A stretch of 64,000 nt of DNA. Origin: SVEL01 sp017381055. GTDB taxonomy: Bacteria; Bacillota; Clostridia; Lachnospirales; Lachnospiraceae. Position 1 is the first letter of the stretch. Every line of letters starts with the position of its first letter. The position numbers and the translations under genes were made by a program. Below are positions 24,407-33,124 of the stretch, in pieces. The stretch covers positions 50,162 through 114,161 of the forward strand of contig JAXJYC010000071.1 in NCBI GenBank assembly GCA_036307185.1, written 5' to 3'. The notes beneath the pieces are model-generated. The model was not told where the DNA came from. It made no database searches and saw only the letters and a list, made by a program, of their open reading frames with translations.

Positions 24407-25258
24407 ATGTATATTGTGATTTTGATTCTGTTGCTTCCATTAAATCTCATATTTCATGAATTGGGGCATATCGGATTTTATCTTTTAAATAGGATTAATA
24501 TATGTGCGTTTGTTTATTGTAATAATGTTTTTGTGCGATTTGATAATAAATGGCGGCGAATTTGTGCGAATAATGGTGGAAAAGCATATGTTATACCGGA
24601 TATGTATTCGGAGTATAAACTAGAAAAGTATGAAAAAATAATTGCAGGTAGTATTCTTGCAGGACCAGTTGTTACGATTGCTTTGTTAGTATTGTTTTTG
24701 GTAATGTTTGTTATTTTGTATTGTAATAATGAAATTAATACTTTGGGGCAATTGTTATTGCTGTTAAATGTTTCTATTAATCTAAGTATTTTACATGGGT
24801 GCATTGAAGAAAAGGAAGATGGTATAGGGGATATTGTTATATATTTAAAAAGTAAAAAAAATAAAAAATTCTTAGTTCCTTATATTATGGATTATGTAGT
24901 ACTTAATGGTGGAACTAACATAGATATTGATTGTATTTTAAAACATGACTTCGATAAATTAGACAGTAAAGAAAAAATTGATTGGGCATATGATGTTGTG
25001 ACATTATTTCTATTAGGTGACATTAATGAGGTCTCAAAAGAAGTAACAGAGTTTGTTTGTGATTATTATAATAGTAATGATAATGACGATGTAATTAAAG
25101 AAAGATTTAAGCAATATCTAGTGTTTATTGGAACAAAGATTTGTGAGGAAAGAAAAGTGAGTGGTGAGTATAGGAATGAGGGTGTTTTTGAGAAAATAGT
25201 TGAAATTAAAGGAATTAATAAAAAAATAAGAGAAAGGACAAGCGAAATAAATGGATAA
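24407..25258 (+). CDS. Membrane M50-type (site-2-protease-like) peptidase
   Basis: A 283-residue protein with the zinc motif HELGH (His17, Glu18, His21) in the first membrane helix, and further helices around residues 82-110 and 113-130. The second half is soluble and lacks an obvious NPDG-type third ligand, so activity is likely but not certain. In RiPP clusters such proteins remove or process the leader, or provide immunity. It overlaps the ABC ATPase gene by 8 bases. Confidence 0.78.
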   Translation: MYIVILILLLPLNLIFHELGHIGFYLLNRINICAFVYCNNVFVRFDNKWRRICANNGGKAYVIPDMYSEYKLEKYEKIIAGSILAGPVVTIALLVLFLVMFVILYCNNEINTLGQLLLLLNVSINLSILHGCIEEKEDGIGDIVIYLKSKKNKKFLVPYIMDYVVLNGGTNIDIDCILKHDFDKLDSKEKIDWAYDVVTLFLLGDINEVSKEVTEFVCDYYNSNDNDDVIKERFKQYLVFIGTKICEERKVSGEYRNEGVFEKIVEIKGINKKIRERTSEING

Positions 25259-25988
25259 AATACTAGAGGTTGTTAACTTAAGAAAAGAATATAAAGATTT
25301 TGTATTGGATAATGTTTCTTTTTGTATAGAGCCTAAAAGCATTGTTGGTTTTATTGGGACCAATGGTTCTGGAAAATCAACTACAATTAAGTCGATTTTG
25401 GGGTTGATACAAAGCAAAAGTGACAAGATTAATTATTTTGGGAAATCATTTTTTGAAGACGAAAAAAGTATTAAGAACAGACTAGGAATAGTGTTGGATG
25501 AAGGTTATTTTTATGAAACGCTAACTATAGAACAAATGAAAAGTGTTATTGCACCAGTGTATGATAATTGGGAGGAGAAAGTTTTTTGTGAGTTAATAGA
25601 TAAATTTGGTCTCATGAAAAAGCAAAAAATATCCACTTTATCAAAAGGTATGAAAATGAAGTTTTCTATTGCGCTGGCATTAGCGCATCATGCTGAATTG
25701 ATTATAATGGATGAGCCTACAAGTGGTTTGGATCCATTAGTAAGAAGTGAGTTAATGGATATTTTAAAAGATGTTGTGGAGGCTGAGGGGTGCAGTATTT
25801 TATTTTCAACCCATATAATTAGTGATTTGGAAAAGGTTGCAGATAAAGTGGTTTTTATAGACAAGGGTCGAATAATTTTTGAAAAGAAAAAAGAAGATTT
25901 AATAAATGATTATAAAAATATATTAAATAATGATAATCCAGGAATAGAGGATATAATGTTGCATCATATTAAAGGAGGTTTAGAATGA
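25251..25988 (+). CDS. ABC transporter ATP-binding protein (peptide exporter type)
   Basis: A 245-residue nucleotide-binding subunit: Walker A GTNGSGKST near residue 36, signature-like LSKGMKMKFSIALALA, Walker B LIIMDEPTSGLD and a His switch (STHIISD). The LSKGM signature and length are typical of BcrA/PmtA-like exporters that pump antimicrobial or amphipathic peptides. It pairs with the overlapping permease downstream. It serves the unit-B peptide system as exporter, self-immunity, or both. Confidence 0.88.
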   Translation: MDKILEVVNLRKEYKDFVLDNVSFCIEPKSIVGFIGTNGSGKSTTIKSILGLIQSKSDKINYFGKSFFEDEKSIKNRLGIVLDEGYFYETLTIEQMKSVIAPVYDNWEEKVFCELIDKFGLMKKQKISTLSKGMKMKFSIALALAHHAELIIMDEPTSGLDPLVRSELMDILKDVVEAEGCSILFSTHIISDLEKVADKVVFIDKGRIIFEKKKEDLINDYKNILNNDNPGIEDIMLHHIKGGLE

Positions 25989-26647
25989 TTTTTCAACTGA
26001 TAAGAAAGGACTTTTTGCTAGTTCGTAAATATGTATGCTTGATGATGGTTTTTTCAGCAATTGCACCACCGTTATTGTTGTGGAATATGCATGCTGAAAA
26101 TGCGTTTGTTGATTTTTATGGTATGATGATTTTCTTTTTGGTCTTGTTTGTGATTGTACTTTTTTTATCGAATTCGGTATCGTTGATAGACGAAACATAT
26201 AAGAAGGGCTGCGCATATCTATGTACGACACCATATGGAAGAAATCAAATTGTTTTATCTAAATACGCATTTTCGTATATGATATTTGCGTTTTATTGCA
26301 TAATATATGGACTTACGAGTCTGGTGGTGCCTAAGTACACTATATCATTAACATTTGAAAATATTGCAATTTCATTTTTTATTGTTTCGATTTTTAGGTG
26401 TGTTCTTATTCCGTTAGAGTTTAAGTTTGGATATGAGAAAGCAAAATATATTATCACGATGCTAATAATAGGAATGCCATTTATTACCTCGATATTTTTT
26501 GATAATATTGATATTACTAAAATTAATTTCTCGAAAATTGCAAATATGGATATTATTTGGAGAGTTGCATTGGTTGTTATTTTGCTTATTGTTAATGTGA
26601 TATCAATGTCCTTAAGTTGTTATGTATTTAAAAAGAAGGATTTATAA
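25985..26647 (+). CDS. ABC-2-type permease (PmtB-like)
   Basis: A 220-residue protein with about six hydrophobic helices, starting 4 bases before the ATPase stop behind AAAGGAGG. Size and helix pattern fit the permeases that pair with BcrA/PmtA ATPases. Together with 25251 it forms a minimal two-gene exporter. Confidence 0.82.
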   Translation: MIFQLIRKDFLLVRKYVCLMMVFSAIAPPLLLWNMHAENAFVDFYGMMIFFLVLFVIVLFLSNSVSLIDETYKKGCAYLCTTPYGRNQIVLSKYAFSYMIFAFYCIIYGLTSLVVPKYTISLTFENIAISFFIVSIFRCVLIPLEFKFGYEKAKYIITMLIIGMPFITSIFFDNIDITKINFSKIANMDIIWRVALVVILLIVNVISMSLSCYVFKKKDL

Positions 26648-26662
26648 TAGTAGGAGGTAAAA

Positions 26663-26737
26663 ATGCAATATATTATTTTTTTAATTGCTTTCTGTGCAAT
26701 AGCTCTTGTGGCTAGAAAGATACGTGAAAAAAAATAG
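26663..26737 (+). CDS. 24-residue single-span membrane peptide
   Basis: The product is one hydrophobic helix (MQYIIFLIAFCAIALVARK) with a basic tail and a strong ribosome binding site (AGGAGGTAAAA). It is the last gene of the unit-B operon, 15 bases after the permease. It may be an immunity peptide or a transporter accessory subunit; there is no family match. Confidence 0.55.
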   Translation: MQYIIFLIAFCAIALVARKIREKK

Positions 26738-26767
26738 AATTAATATAATACTTTGCCTAGAGTTATT

Positions 26768-26798
26768 GGTATATTTTATTATTTTGTCTGCATAGAAT
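26768..26798 (+). promoter_or_regulatory. Sigma-E-type promoter of spoIIID 5' copy C
   Basis: GGTATATT (26768-26775) and CATAGAAT (26791-26798) with a 15-base spacer, the same spacing as copy B although the -35 flanks are unrelated. Confidence 0.65.
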
Positions 26799-26825
26799 GT
26801 ACAAACAATCATTTAGGAACATTCT

Positions 26826-26957
26826 ATGAAAGGATATATTGAAGAGCGAGCAGTAGAGATTGCTAATTACATAGTGGAGAAAAATGCAACTGTAAGACAG
26901 GCTGCGAAGAGGTTTGGAGTTTCAAAAAGTATAGTGCATATGGTTATGACAAAATAG
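26826..26957 (+). CDS. spoIIID: spoIIID 5' half, copy C
   Basis: A 43-residue open frame. Thirty-eight codons encode SpoIIID residues (MKGYIEERAVEIANYI, then VRQAAKRFGVSKSIVH) up to the junction His codon at 26937-26939, then five unrelated codons to a stop. Ile replaces Thr two residues before the junction His, so a product made from this copy would differ slightly in the recognition helix. Joining to the 3' half would delete 17,230 bp. It is the innermost copy, adjacent to the unit that carries the recombinase, so it may be the direct partner of the present attR. Its upstream 35 bases are identical to copy B. Confidence 0.88.
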   Translation: MKGYIEERAVEIANYIVEKNATVRQAAKRFGVSKSIVHMVMTK

Positions 26958-26995
26958 AATGGCGTAATAGTAAGTTGATTTGGGCAATTAAATAG
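26922..26995 (+). other. attL-type junction C with latent recombinase tail
   Basis: CA crossover at 26937-26938, then TATGGTTATGAC. In the recombinase frame it encodes YGYDKIEWRNSKLIWAIK and TAG at 26993-26995, again exactly 18 residues. The base left of CA is G instead of A, the only difference in the core. Confidence 0.78.
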
Positions 26996-27007
26996 GGATA
27001 GTACAAG

Positions 27008-27040
27008 GACACTCTCAGGTGGAAATTTGGGGGTGTTTTT
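27008..27040 (+). terminator. Terminator at the left end of unit C
   Basis: An imperfect stem, ACACTCTCAGGT / ATTTGGGGGTGT with loop GGAA, then TTTTT. It sits at the same offset from the latent tail as the unit-A terminator and is followed by the same GGTATAAT, showing that A and C left ends are related. Confidence 0.75.
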
Positions 27041-27126
27041 GGTATAATAGAGAACATAAAATTTATTATAGAGAAGAGCGAATCTAACAATTCAATAGAT
27101 TTGAGAAATGGCTAGAAAGAGGTTAA

Positions 27127-28047
27127 ATGGAAATGGCAAGGATATTTGTATGTTCGGAAGTTATTAAAGTAATTAATAAAAGTATTGATGTGGTTAATAA
27201 AGATACTAATGAATTTGATGAGGAATTTATGAAAGCATGGTATATGTATACTTATTCAGTTTTTGAAAGTACTCTGACTGAAATACTACGCTATTATTTA
27301 TTGGCTTTTCCAGAAAAGATTGAAAAGAATATATCTATATCTAAAGAACAACTTTTGGCAAGCCCATTAACAAGTGATGTAACTCTTGATATTATTCAAT
27401 CGTTTATAAGGGGTTATTCAAGTGATACATTAATAAGTTATATTTCATTTTTTATGAAGACATTAGCAATATCAGTAGACGTGAACAATGACAAGATTCA
27501 GCAGATCGCAATGAAAAGAAATATAATTGTTCATGATAGCTTCAGTCTTGTGATTAATCATAAGTATATAGATATGGAAAATCGTATGGATATGAAAAAA
27601 TCCGAACTAGAGGAGGGTATAAAGTATTTAAATGAATTACTTGTTGAAATTGCAAAACAAATTCACAATAAGTACAGACATTATACTTTTGAAAAAGTAT
27701 GTAGAACAATTTGGGAAGAGACATTTAGTACACCATTATTGAAGTTTGATGATGTCTGGAGTATTGATGGAGGCGTAATTCATATAAAGGATTTTAATGC
27801 TTCAAAGAAAAAATATAAGTGGTTAAGTAGTAGTGAAAAAACGCTATTTTCTATTTTTGTACATCAATATAGTGGTACATTGAATGATCGTTTATTTGAA
27901 TTTAGAGATATCTCGGCTATTTGTTCGTTAGATATAAACTCTCGGAAAAAGGTAATAAATATAATTCAGTTATTTATTGCATATCCACATTTGTTTAATG
28001 GGAAAAATTTAAACGAAGCGGTCGCATTAGCGGATGTGAATGAATAG
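27127..28047 (+). CDS. HEPN-like protein, probable defence component
   Basis: A 306-residue soluble, mostly helical protein. Residues about 130-142 read IAMKRNIIVHDSF, a clear Rx4H HEPN RNase-type motif of the MAE_28990/ApeA-like group, preceded by a long helical region with WYMYTYSVFESTLTEI. The C-terminal third has no recognised domain. It is the first gene of the defence island in unit C and probably acts as an RNA-cleaving abortive-infection factor. This is an inference from motif and context. Confidence 0.65.
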   Translation: MEMARIFVCSEVIKVINKSIDVVNKDTNEFDEEFMKAWYMYTYSVFESTLTEILRYYLLAFPEKIEKNISISKEQLLASPLTSDVTLDIIQSFIRGYSSDTLISYISFFMKTLAISVDVNNDKIQQIAMKRNIIVHDSFSLVINHKYIDMENRMDMKKSELEEGIKYLNELLVEIAKQIHNKYRHYTFEKVCRTIWEETFSTPLLKFDDVWSIDGGVIHIKDFNASKKKYKWLSSSEKTLFSIFVHQYSGTLNDRLFEFRDISAICSLDINSRKKVINIIQLFIAYPHLFNGKNLNEAVALADVNE

Positions 28048-28291
28048 GAAATGTTTTATATCAATATATGTAATGGAGATTGAAAAGCTTCTTGTCACTT
28101 GTGATGTCAATAATAAGGCTAGTAAAAAAACATTCGTGCTAATGGCGGAGTTTATGAGAATACCATAGATGTATATGGAAGTCAGATAAAAAGATACTGG
28201 ATTGAAGTTTTGAAAATTGAATTGCAAATAAATGTGAGGAAGATCAATTTACGAAAGGAGAAAAGACAATTTATATCGGAGTTGTTATAAT

Positions 28292-31200
28292 TTGGAAATG
28301 AATCAAGAAATAATGATGGAGCGAATTGCAATGTTACTTTCACGTTTTTCCGAAAGTATTAATATTTTAAATGCAAACGGAGAATTTAGTATAAATGTTC
28401 ATGCAGAAAACGCTCTTATGAAGTTGTTAAATGTTATATTTGATTGTAATTTGGAAAATATTAATTATGTAGAAAATAAGCAATTTCCAAGCATTGATTT
28501 GCGTGATAAAGAAAAGAAAATTGCAATACAAGTTACAGCAGATGAGTCGTTAACTAAGGTGCTGGATTGTATAAAAAAGTTTATAAAAAACGGGTTAGAT
28601 AAAGAGTATGACAGACTTTATATAGTTATGCTTGTCAGAAAACAAAAGAAGTATTCACAGAAAAGTATAGATAAAGTAAGGGGAACATATAGTTTTAATA
28701 GTAGTAATATATTGGAGTTTAAAGATTTATATTCAATGTTAAATGCTAAAAATGATATTGAGTCTACAAAAATCGTACTAGAGTATTTGGAGTCTCAATT
28801 TGCAGATCCAATTGATTATGATATATGGAAAAAATATACATGCGATTTATGTGAGTATGATGAAAGCGTCGTAAGACAATATGAATATATAGATATTACG
28901 GGGTATTCTCCGAGAATTAATAATCTGCAGATAAAGGTTAATTTGCAGGATGTATATGTTAATCAATTACTTAAATTTGATAATAAAGAGATTGAAACGT
29001 TTTTTCCAATATCACACTTATTGTCGAAGAATAATAAAACAGTAGTTCTTGGAGAACCTGGAACTGGAAAAAGTACATTGTTAAAATGGATAATGTATGA
29101 TATATGTGCAAACAGAAATGATTATTCAGTGGAAGTCCCAATATATATTAAGTGTTCAGTGTACGCCAAAAAAGTAATGGCTGAGCAAATGGATTTATCA
29201 GCATTTATCATAAATGTATTAAATATTAAGAATAAAGAGGTATACTTGGATGCAATCATAAGAGAGAATTTAATATTGCTTCTGGATGGATTAGATGAGA
29301 TTGGTGATATTTCTACTAGGCATGAAGTTGTTGCTAATATAAATACTTTTATTGCTCAAAATCCTCATTGTAGAGTTATTGTGACATCAAGAAAAATAGG
29401 ATATAACGAAGCTAGGTTAGATGCACACTTTACTCATCTTGAATTATTACCATTTAATGGTAATCAGATTTTTGATTTTGTTGAAAATTGGTATAAGGCT
29501 GTAGATGACGAAGAATTTAGTATATCAAAGGTAGAAAAGGCAGTTGAAGATATAAGATTAAATAAATCAGTCTATGAACTTGCAAAAACACCATTACTTT
29601 TAATGATTATATGTTTGATTCAATATCAAGGAACTTCTCTGCCAGAAAATAGAGTGGAGTTATATGATATTGCAACAGGAACATTGTTAGAAAACTGGGT
29701 AAAAAAGCGTGGCGGAAATGATAAAGGTTATTTTTCTAGACGATTAATAACGGGAATTCTTTCGCCAGTAGCATTTTATATGCAGGAAAATTGTGATGAT
29801 GGAATTATTTCAGAGATAGAATTTAGAAGTAAGATGATGGAGATATATGCTAATAAAGACTATACGAAGACTGAAATAGAAGTGGAGGAGGAAGTTGATA
29901 GTTTATTAAATTATATTAAAACAGAGGCAGGATTTATTAGTGAAATTGGTGTAGACGAAAGGGGAATAGGACAGTTTGGCTTTATACATTTGACATTTCA
30001 AGAGTATTTTTCTGCAATTAGAATGGCGGCTAAATGGCAAATGGGTATGACTTGTGAAGAATTGAAACAATATGTTCTTGCACCACATTGGAGCGAAGTG
30101 ATGATACTTACCGCAGAGGTGTTATATATGACAGGTGCAGATCCAGATTTAGGATGTAAATATGTGTCAGAATATATAGAAAATTTAATTGCTATAGAGG
30201 ATGAATATGAAGAAAGATGTAGACCGTTTCTCTTGGTTTTAAATATTTTGAAAGAGAGTATTGTTATAAGGAATGTACTATTAAAAAGAATAGTTAGTAT
30301 GTCTATAAATAATAGGCGATTTGCACGTATTTTTTGCCAAATTGCTATAAATGGAATGCAAAGCAGGCAATATATAGAAGAGGTTATGCAATGGTATTTA
30401 CGATATCCAGAAAAGGGGTGGCTTACAGAAATAGTAATGGGTTTGTCGAGTCACCCGCGAGTGGAAGAAGTTTTAATCAAAGAACTGAATGAAAAAGATA
30501 GTAGCTTAAATAAGGAATTGTTTTATTATAATGTGGTATATCCAGTGGCTAGTATTGTAAGAACAGAAGCGTATAGAAATAGTATAACTAATTTTGTGAA
30601 CAATAATAAAATAGAACATATTCCACCACAATATATTTTGAGTTGGGTAGATGATTCTGATGATGAACAAGAAAAGTCAGAGCAAGTAATACAAGCTGTT
30701 TTGAATATAGAAAATCCGGAATTGCGTCAATACCTTGCAGAAGATGCATTAACAAGTATTCTTTGGAAGGATTATTCTGATATGGAAAAGTATTCTAGTC
30801 TGCTGAAAAAAGAAAATATTGTGGATTGTAGTAAAATTGATAAATTTATTGCGCATACACGAGAAGAAGACCAACTTGAAGAAAAGGTTAAGGATGCCGA
30901 AAACATAATTAGAAGCTATAATCAGTTTGATATTTATTATTCAAAGGATGACAATATTATTTTAATTGTTATGGGAGGGGAAATATATACATTTAACTTA
31001 CCGATTATATCTTTGAAGGATATTAATTTATATCCGGTAGTTGATAATGAAGAATTCTCAAAATTTATTGAAATGATAATTGAGTCTGTAAATAATGAAA
31101 AATTGCTATTTGACTCTGTTGAAAGATTTGATCTATATGTAAAATATAAAAAATTTTTAATATTGGATGTTGGATACGACTGCAATGAACGTGACAATGC

Positions 31201-31495
31201 TCTAGATTTCTTTTTTGCTAATATGGAAACAAATGAATATAATTTACGTAAGTATATTTCTGTTTTTTCAATGGATATGTATTATCGACCATATGCTATG
31301 TGTCAAAAAGAAGATAAATTAGAATTTATTATTAATTGTAATCTGGATATAAATGAAAAAATACAAATATTAGCATGTTTGGAAATAAATAGAAAATATA
31401 GAAGAGAAGTGAATAGATTAATGAATGAATATCTGAAATCTGATATACGTATTAGAGATGACGGAACTATTTTTTCTTTAATGCAACGAATATAG
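28292..31495 (+). CDS. SMEK-NACHT STAND ATPase (antiphage-type)
   Basis: A 1067-residue protein. Residues 1-165 match the SMEK domain (FPSIDLRDKEKKIAIQVTAD). A NACHT ATPase domain follows with Walker A near residue 255 (LGEPGTGKSTLLKW), Walker B near 330 (LILLLDGLDEIGD), the sensor TSRKIGYNE and a helical winged region with TFQEYFSA. The C-terminal 500 residues are a helical repeat-like sensor. STAND ATPases of this kind detect phage proteins and activate an N-terminal effector. SMEK is a predicted nucleic-acid-associated effector or adaptor of poorly known activity. The start may be the TTG at 28292 or the ATG at 28298. The codon use is very AT-rich. Confidence 0.85.
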   Translation: MEMNQEIMMERIAMLLSRFSESINILNANGEFSINVHAENALMKLLNVIFDCNLENINYVENKQFPSIDLRDKEKKIAIQVTADESLTKVLDCIKKFIKNGLDKEYDRLYIVMLVRKQKKYSQKSIDKVRGTYSFNSSNILEFKDLYSMLNAKNDIESTKIVLEYLESQFADPIDYDIWKKYTCDLCEYDESVVRQYEYIDITGYSPRINNLQIKVNLQDVYVNQLLKFDNKEIETFFPISHLLSKNNKTVVLGEPGTGKSTLLKWIMYDICANRNDYSVEVPIYIKCSVYAKKVMAEQMDLSAFIINVLNIKNKEVYLDAIIRENLILLLDGLDEIGDISTRHEVVANINTFIAQNPHCRVIVTSRKIGYNEARLDAHFTHLELLPFNGNQIFDFVENWYKAVDDEEFSISKVEKAVEDIRLNKSVYELAKTPLLLMIICLIQYQGTSLPENRVELYDIATGTLLENWVKKRGGNDKGYFSRRLITGILSPVAFYMQENCDDGIISEIEFRSKMMEIYANKDYTKTEIEVEEEVDSLLNYIKTEAGFISEIGVDERGIGQFGFIHLTFQEYFSAIRMAAKWQMGMTCEELKQYVLAPHWSEVMILTAEVLYMTGADPDLGCKYVSEYIENLIAIEDEYEERCRPFLLVLNILKESIVIRNVLLKRIVSMSINNRRFARIFCQIAINGMQSRQYIEEVMQWYLRYPEKGWLTEIVMGLSSHPRVEEVLIKELNEKDSSLNKELFYYNVVYPVASIVRTEAYRNSITNFVNNNKIEHIPPQYILSWVDDSDDEQEKSEQVIQAVLNIENPELRQYLAEDALTSILWKDYSDMEKYSSLLKKENIVDCSKIDKFIAHTREEDQLEEKVKDAENIIRSYNQFDIYYSKDDNIILIVMGGEIYTFNLPIISLKDINLYPVVDNEEFSKFIEMIIESVNNEKLLFDSVERFDLYVKYKKFLILDVGYDCNERDNALDFFFANMETNEYNLRKYISVFSMDMYYRPYAMCQKEDKLEFIINCNLDINEKIQILACLEINRKYRREVNRLMNEYLKSDIRIRDDGTIFSLMQRI

Positions 31496-31514
31496 AAAAG
31501 ATAATAATTGTCAT

Positions 31515-32192
31515 ATGAAGGAAAGAAGATTATTGGTTGGATTATCAGGCAAATGGCGAAATGGGATGGAAGGAATGGAAGGAATGGGATTCTACAACAG
31601 GTTAGCTTTATTATGCATATCATAATTTGATACAGAAAGATTTGAAGCTTTTAAGTCACTTTCTCATACAGCAGAGTTAAAACTTGATGAATTTCCAGCC
31701 ATTACAATTTGCCACGGTTCTCCTCAAAAAGCAAATGAAAAGTTGTTGCCCTGTAAATGAAAAAACATTGGCCATAATGGAGGAAAATGATGCATCATAT
31801 ATTTTGTGTGGGCATTCGCATGTATAAGGGAAAATAGAGCATAATGGAAAAATAGTTCTTAAGACAGGTGCTGTCGGTGTTTCTTTGCATGGAGATGGAA
31901 AGGCGCAATTTATGATTTTAGAAGCCGCTGAGCAAAAGCGGAATTATGAATTTATTAGTTTGAATATGATGTAGAAAATGTCATTGAGTATTTATTTATT
32001 TCGGGATTAATGCAGAAAGCACCTGCGTGGTGTAAGGTTTCTGCTCATCTATTGAGAACAGGTGAAACGTCTCATGGAATTGTATTGGTTAAGGCGATGG
32101 AATTATGTAGGAATGAATTAGGAGAGTGTAATTGGCCGAATGTTCTAGAGAAATATTGGGATTTGGCAGTAAAAGAGATGATAGGCGAATAA
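31515..32192 (+). pseudogene. Decayed metallophosphoesterase, copy 2
   Basis: Stops and frameshifts break the gene, but its remains include DYWLDYQANGEMGW, a middle region with an ICHGSP motif, a CGHSHV motif and a C-terminal LMQKAPAWCKVSAHLLRTG. It is clearly the same family as 18511-18973 in unit A. The two copies have lost different parts. The 5' end is missing here. Confidence 0.7.
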
Positions 32193-32400
32193 GGTTGCAA
32201 TATTAGCAGGATTAGGAAATATAATTTTGTTAGTATTTTGTGGCCATAATGTCCACATCTATAGCTTTTGATAAAGTTGGTGGTCGGGGTATAAGGGTAC
32301 GCCTTTTTGTGGATGCCATAGGCAGTCAGTTTGTGCTGATTTTGCATACAATAGTCGGCGTATCCTGTTTCAAAAAAATAAATAAAAATATGTGATTTTT
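32193..32400. other. No gene recognised
   Basis: About 200 bases of non-coding, AT-rich sequence between the decayed phosphoesterase and the GACGA repeat block. No ribosome binding site, hairpin or frame of interest was seen. Confidence 0.4.
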
Positions 32401-32528
32401 GACGAGGCCTTCGTCATTGCTAGAAACCTAGAGTTAATAAGGGTTTAAGGAATGACGAGGGGTTCGTCTTTTTGGTGTATAATGAATTTTGTGACGAAAG
32501 ATTCGTCAGAGTATGACGAGGGGTTCGT
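32401..32528. repeat. Four GACGA-N5-TCGTC palindromes
   Basis: Perfect 5+5 inverted repeats with a 5-base spacer at 32401-32415, 32454-32468, 32493-32507 and 32514-32528 (spacers GGCCT, GGGGT, AAGAT and GGGGT). A TATAAT lies at 32478-32483 between the second and third. The regular form suggests an operator array for a dimeric regulator, or iterons. No candidate regulator gene is adjacent. Confidence 0.75.
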
Positions 32529-32746
32529 CCGCCTTATTCTGCGAGAACAAATATATACATTTATAAGTATATATATGATGATTTATAAATAGAGCTTTAT
32601 CTACGTTGTTTATACTTATGTGTTACAAAAAAATATATAAAAAATTATTTAGCATAGGCAAGTAATTGCTAATTGTCCACAAACATAATAGAAAACAATT
32701 CGTAAGAGAAATTGATGCTTGTATACGGTGAAAAGTTAGGTCTAAC

Positions 32747-33034
32747 ATGAGAAATAATGTCATAGTATTGAAAAAGAAAGACAAGCAGAGAAGGAGGTGG
32801 AGATTCCGCTTGAAACAAAGAAAATTGAATTATCGCTTTCATAATCCAAATTCGGCGGAAGATACCGCTAACTTCTTGTGTAAGCTTTTGATTGAAGCAA
32901 ATGCAGGTAAGGTTGAGCGTGCGATTGAAGAGGCTGCATCGAGGTGTGCGGAAGGAAATGAATACATAGCAGAGTCAAGGAAAATGGAAGCAGTTGAAGA
33001 GCCGGTGCATATAAGACGGAGAAAAGCAAGGTAG
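32747..33034 (+). CDS. Small basic protein of unknown function
   Basis: A 95-residue protein, very rich in Arg/Lys at both ends (KDKQRRRWRFRLKQRK near the start, HIRRRKAR at the end), with a helical middle (FLCKLLIEANAGKVERAIEEA). It may bind nucleic acid. The start lacks a strong ribosome binding site, so the true start could be internal. It is followed immediately by a terminator and lies downstream of the GACGA repeats, so it may be the gene they control. Confidence 0.5.
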   Translation: MRNNVIVLKKKDKQRRRWRFRLKQRKLNYRFHNPNSAEDTANFLCKLLIEANAGKVERAIEEAASRCAEGNEYIAESRKMEAVEEPVHIRRRKAR

Positions 33035-33052
33035 GATGCCTTGCTTTTTATT
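33023..33052 (+). terminator. Intrinsic terminator overlapping the end of the small basic protein gene
   Basis: AAAGCAAGG / CCTTGCTTT stem with a 7-base loop and a T-rich tail; the stop codon lies in the loop. Confidence 0.85.
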
Positions 33053-33124
33053 TGTTAAAATATATTAACATATATAAATAAAGTGTCGATAAATAGAAAA
33101 ATGTAAGATTTGGAGGTTGTAGGA

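Noticed and set aside
13624..26957. The three short SpoIIID-like frames as independent small HTH regulators
   Set aside because: All three stop matching SpoIIID at the same codon, and the missing half is present at 44167 with the same CA junction. Split gene halves explain them better.
32401..32528. CRISPR-like repeats
   Set aside because: Units are short palindromes with uneven spacing (53, 39, 21 bases) and no cas genes; an operator array is more likely.
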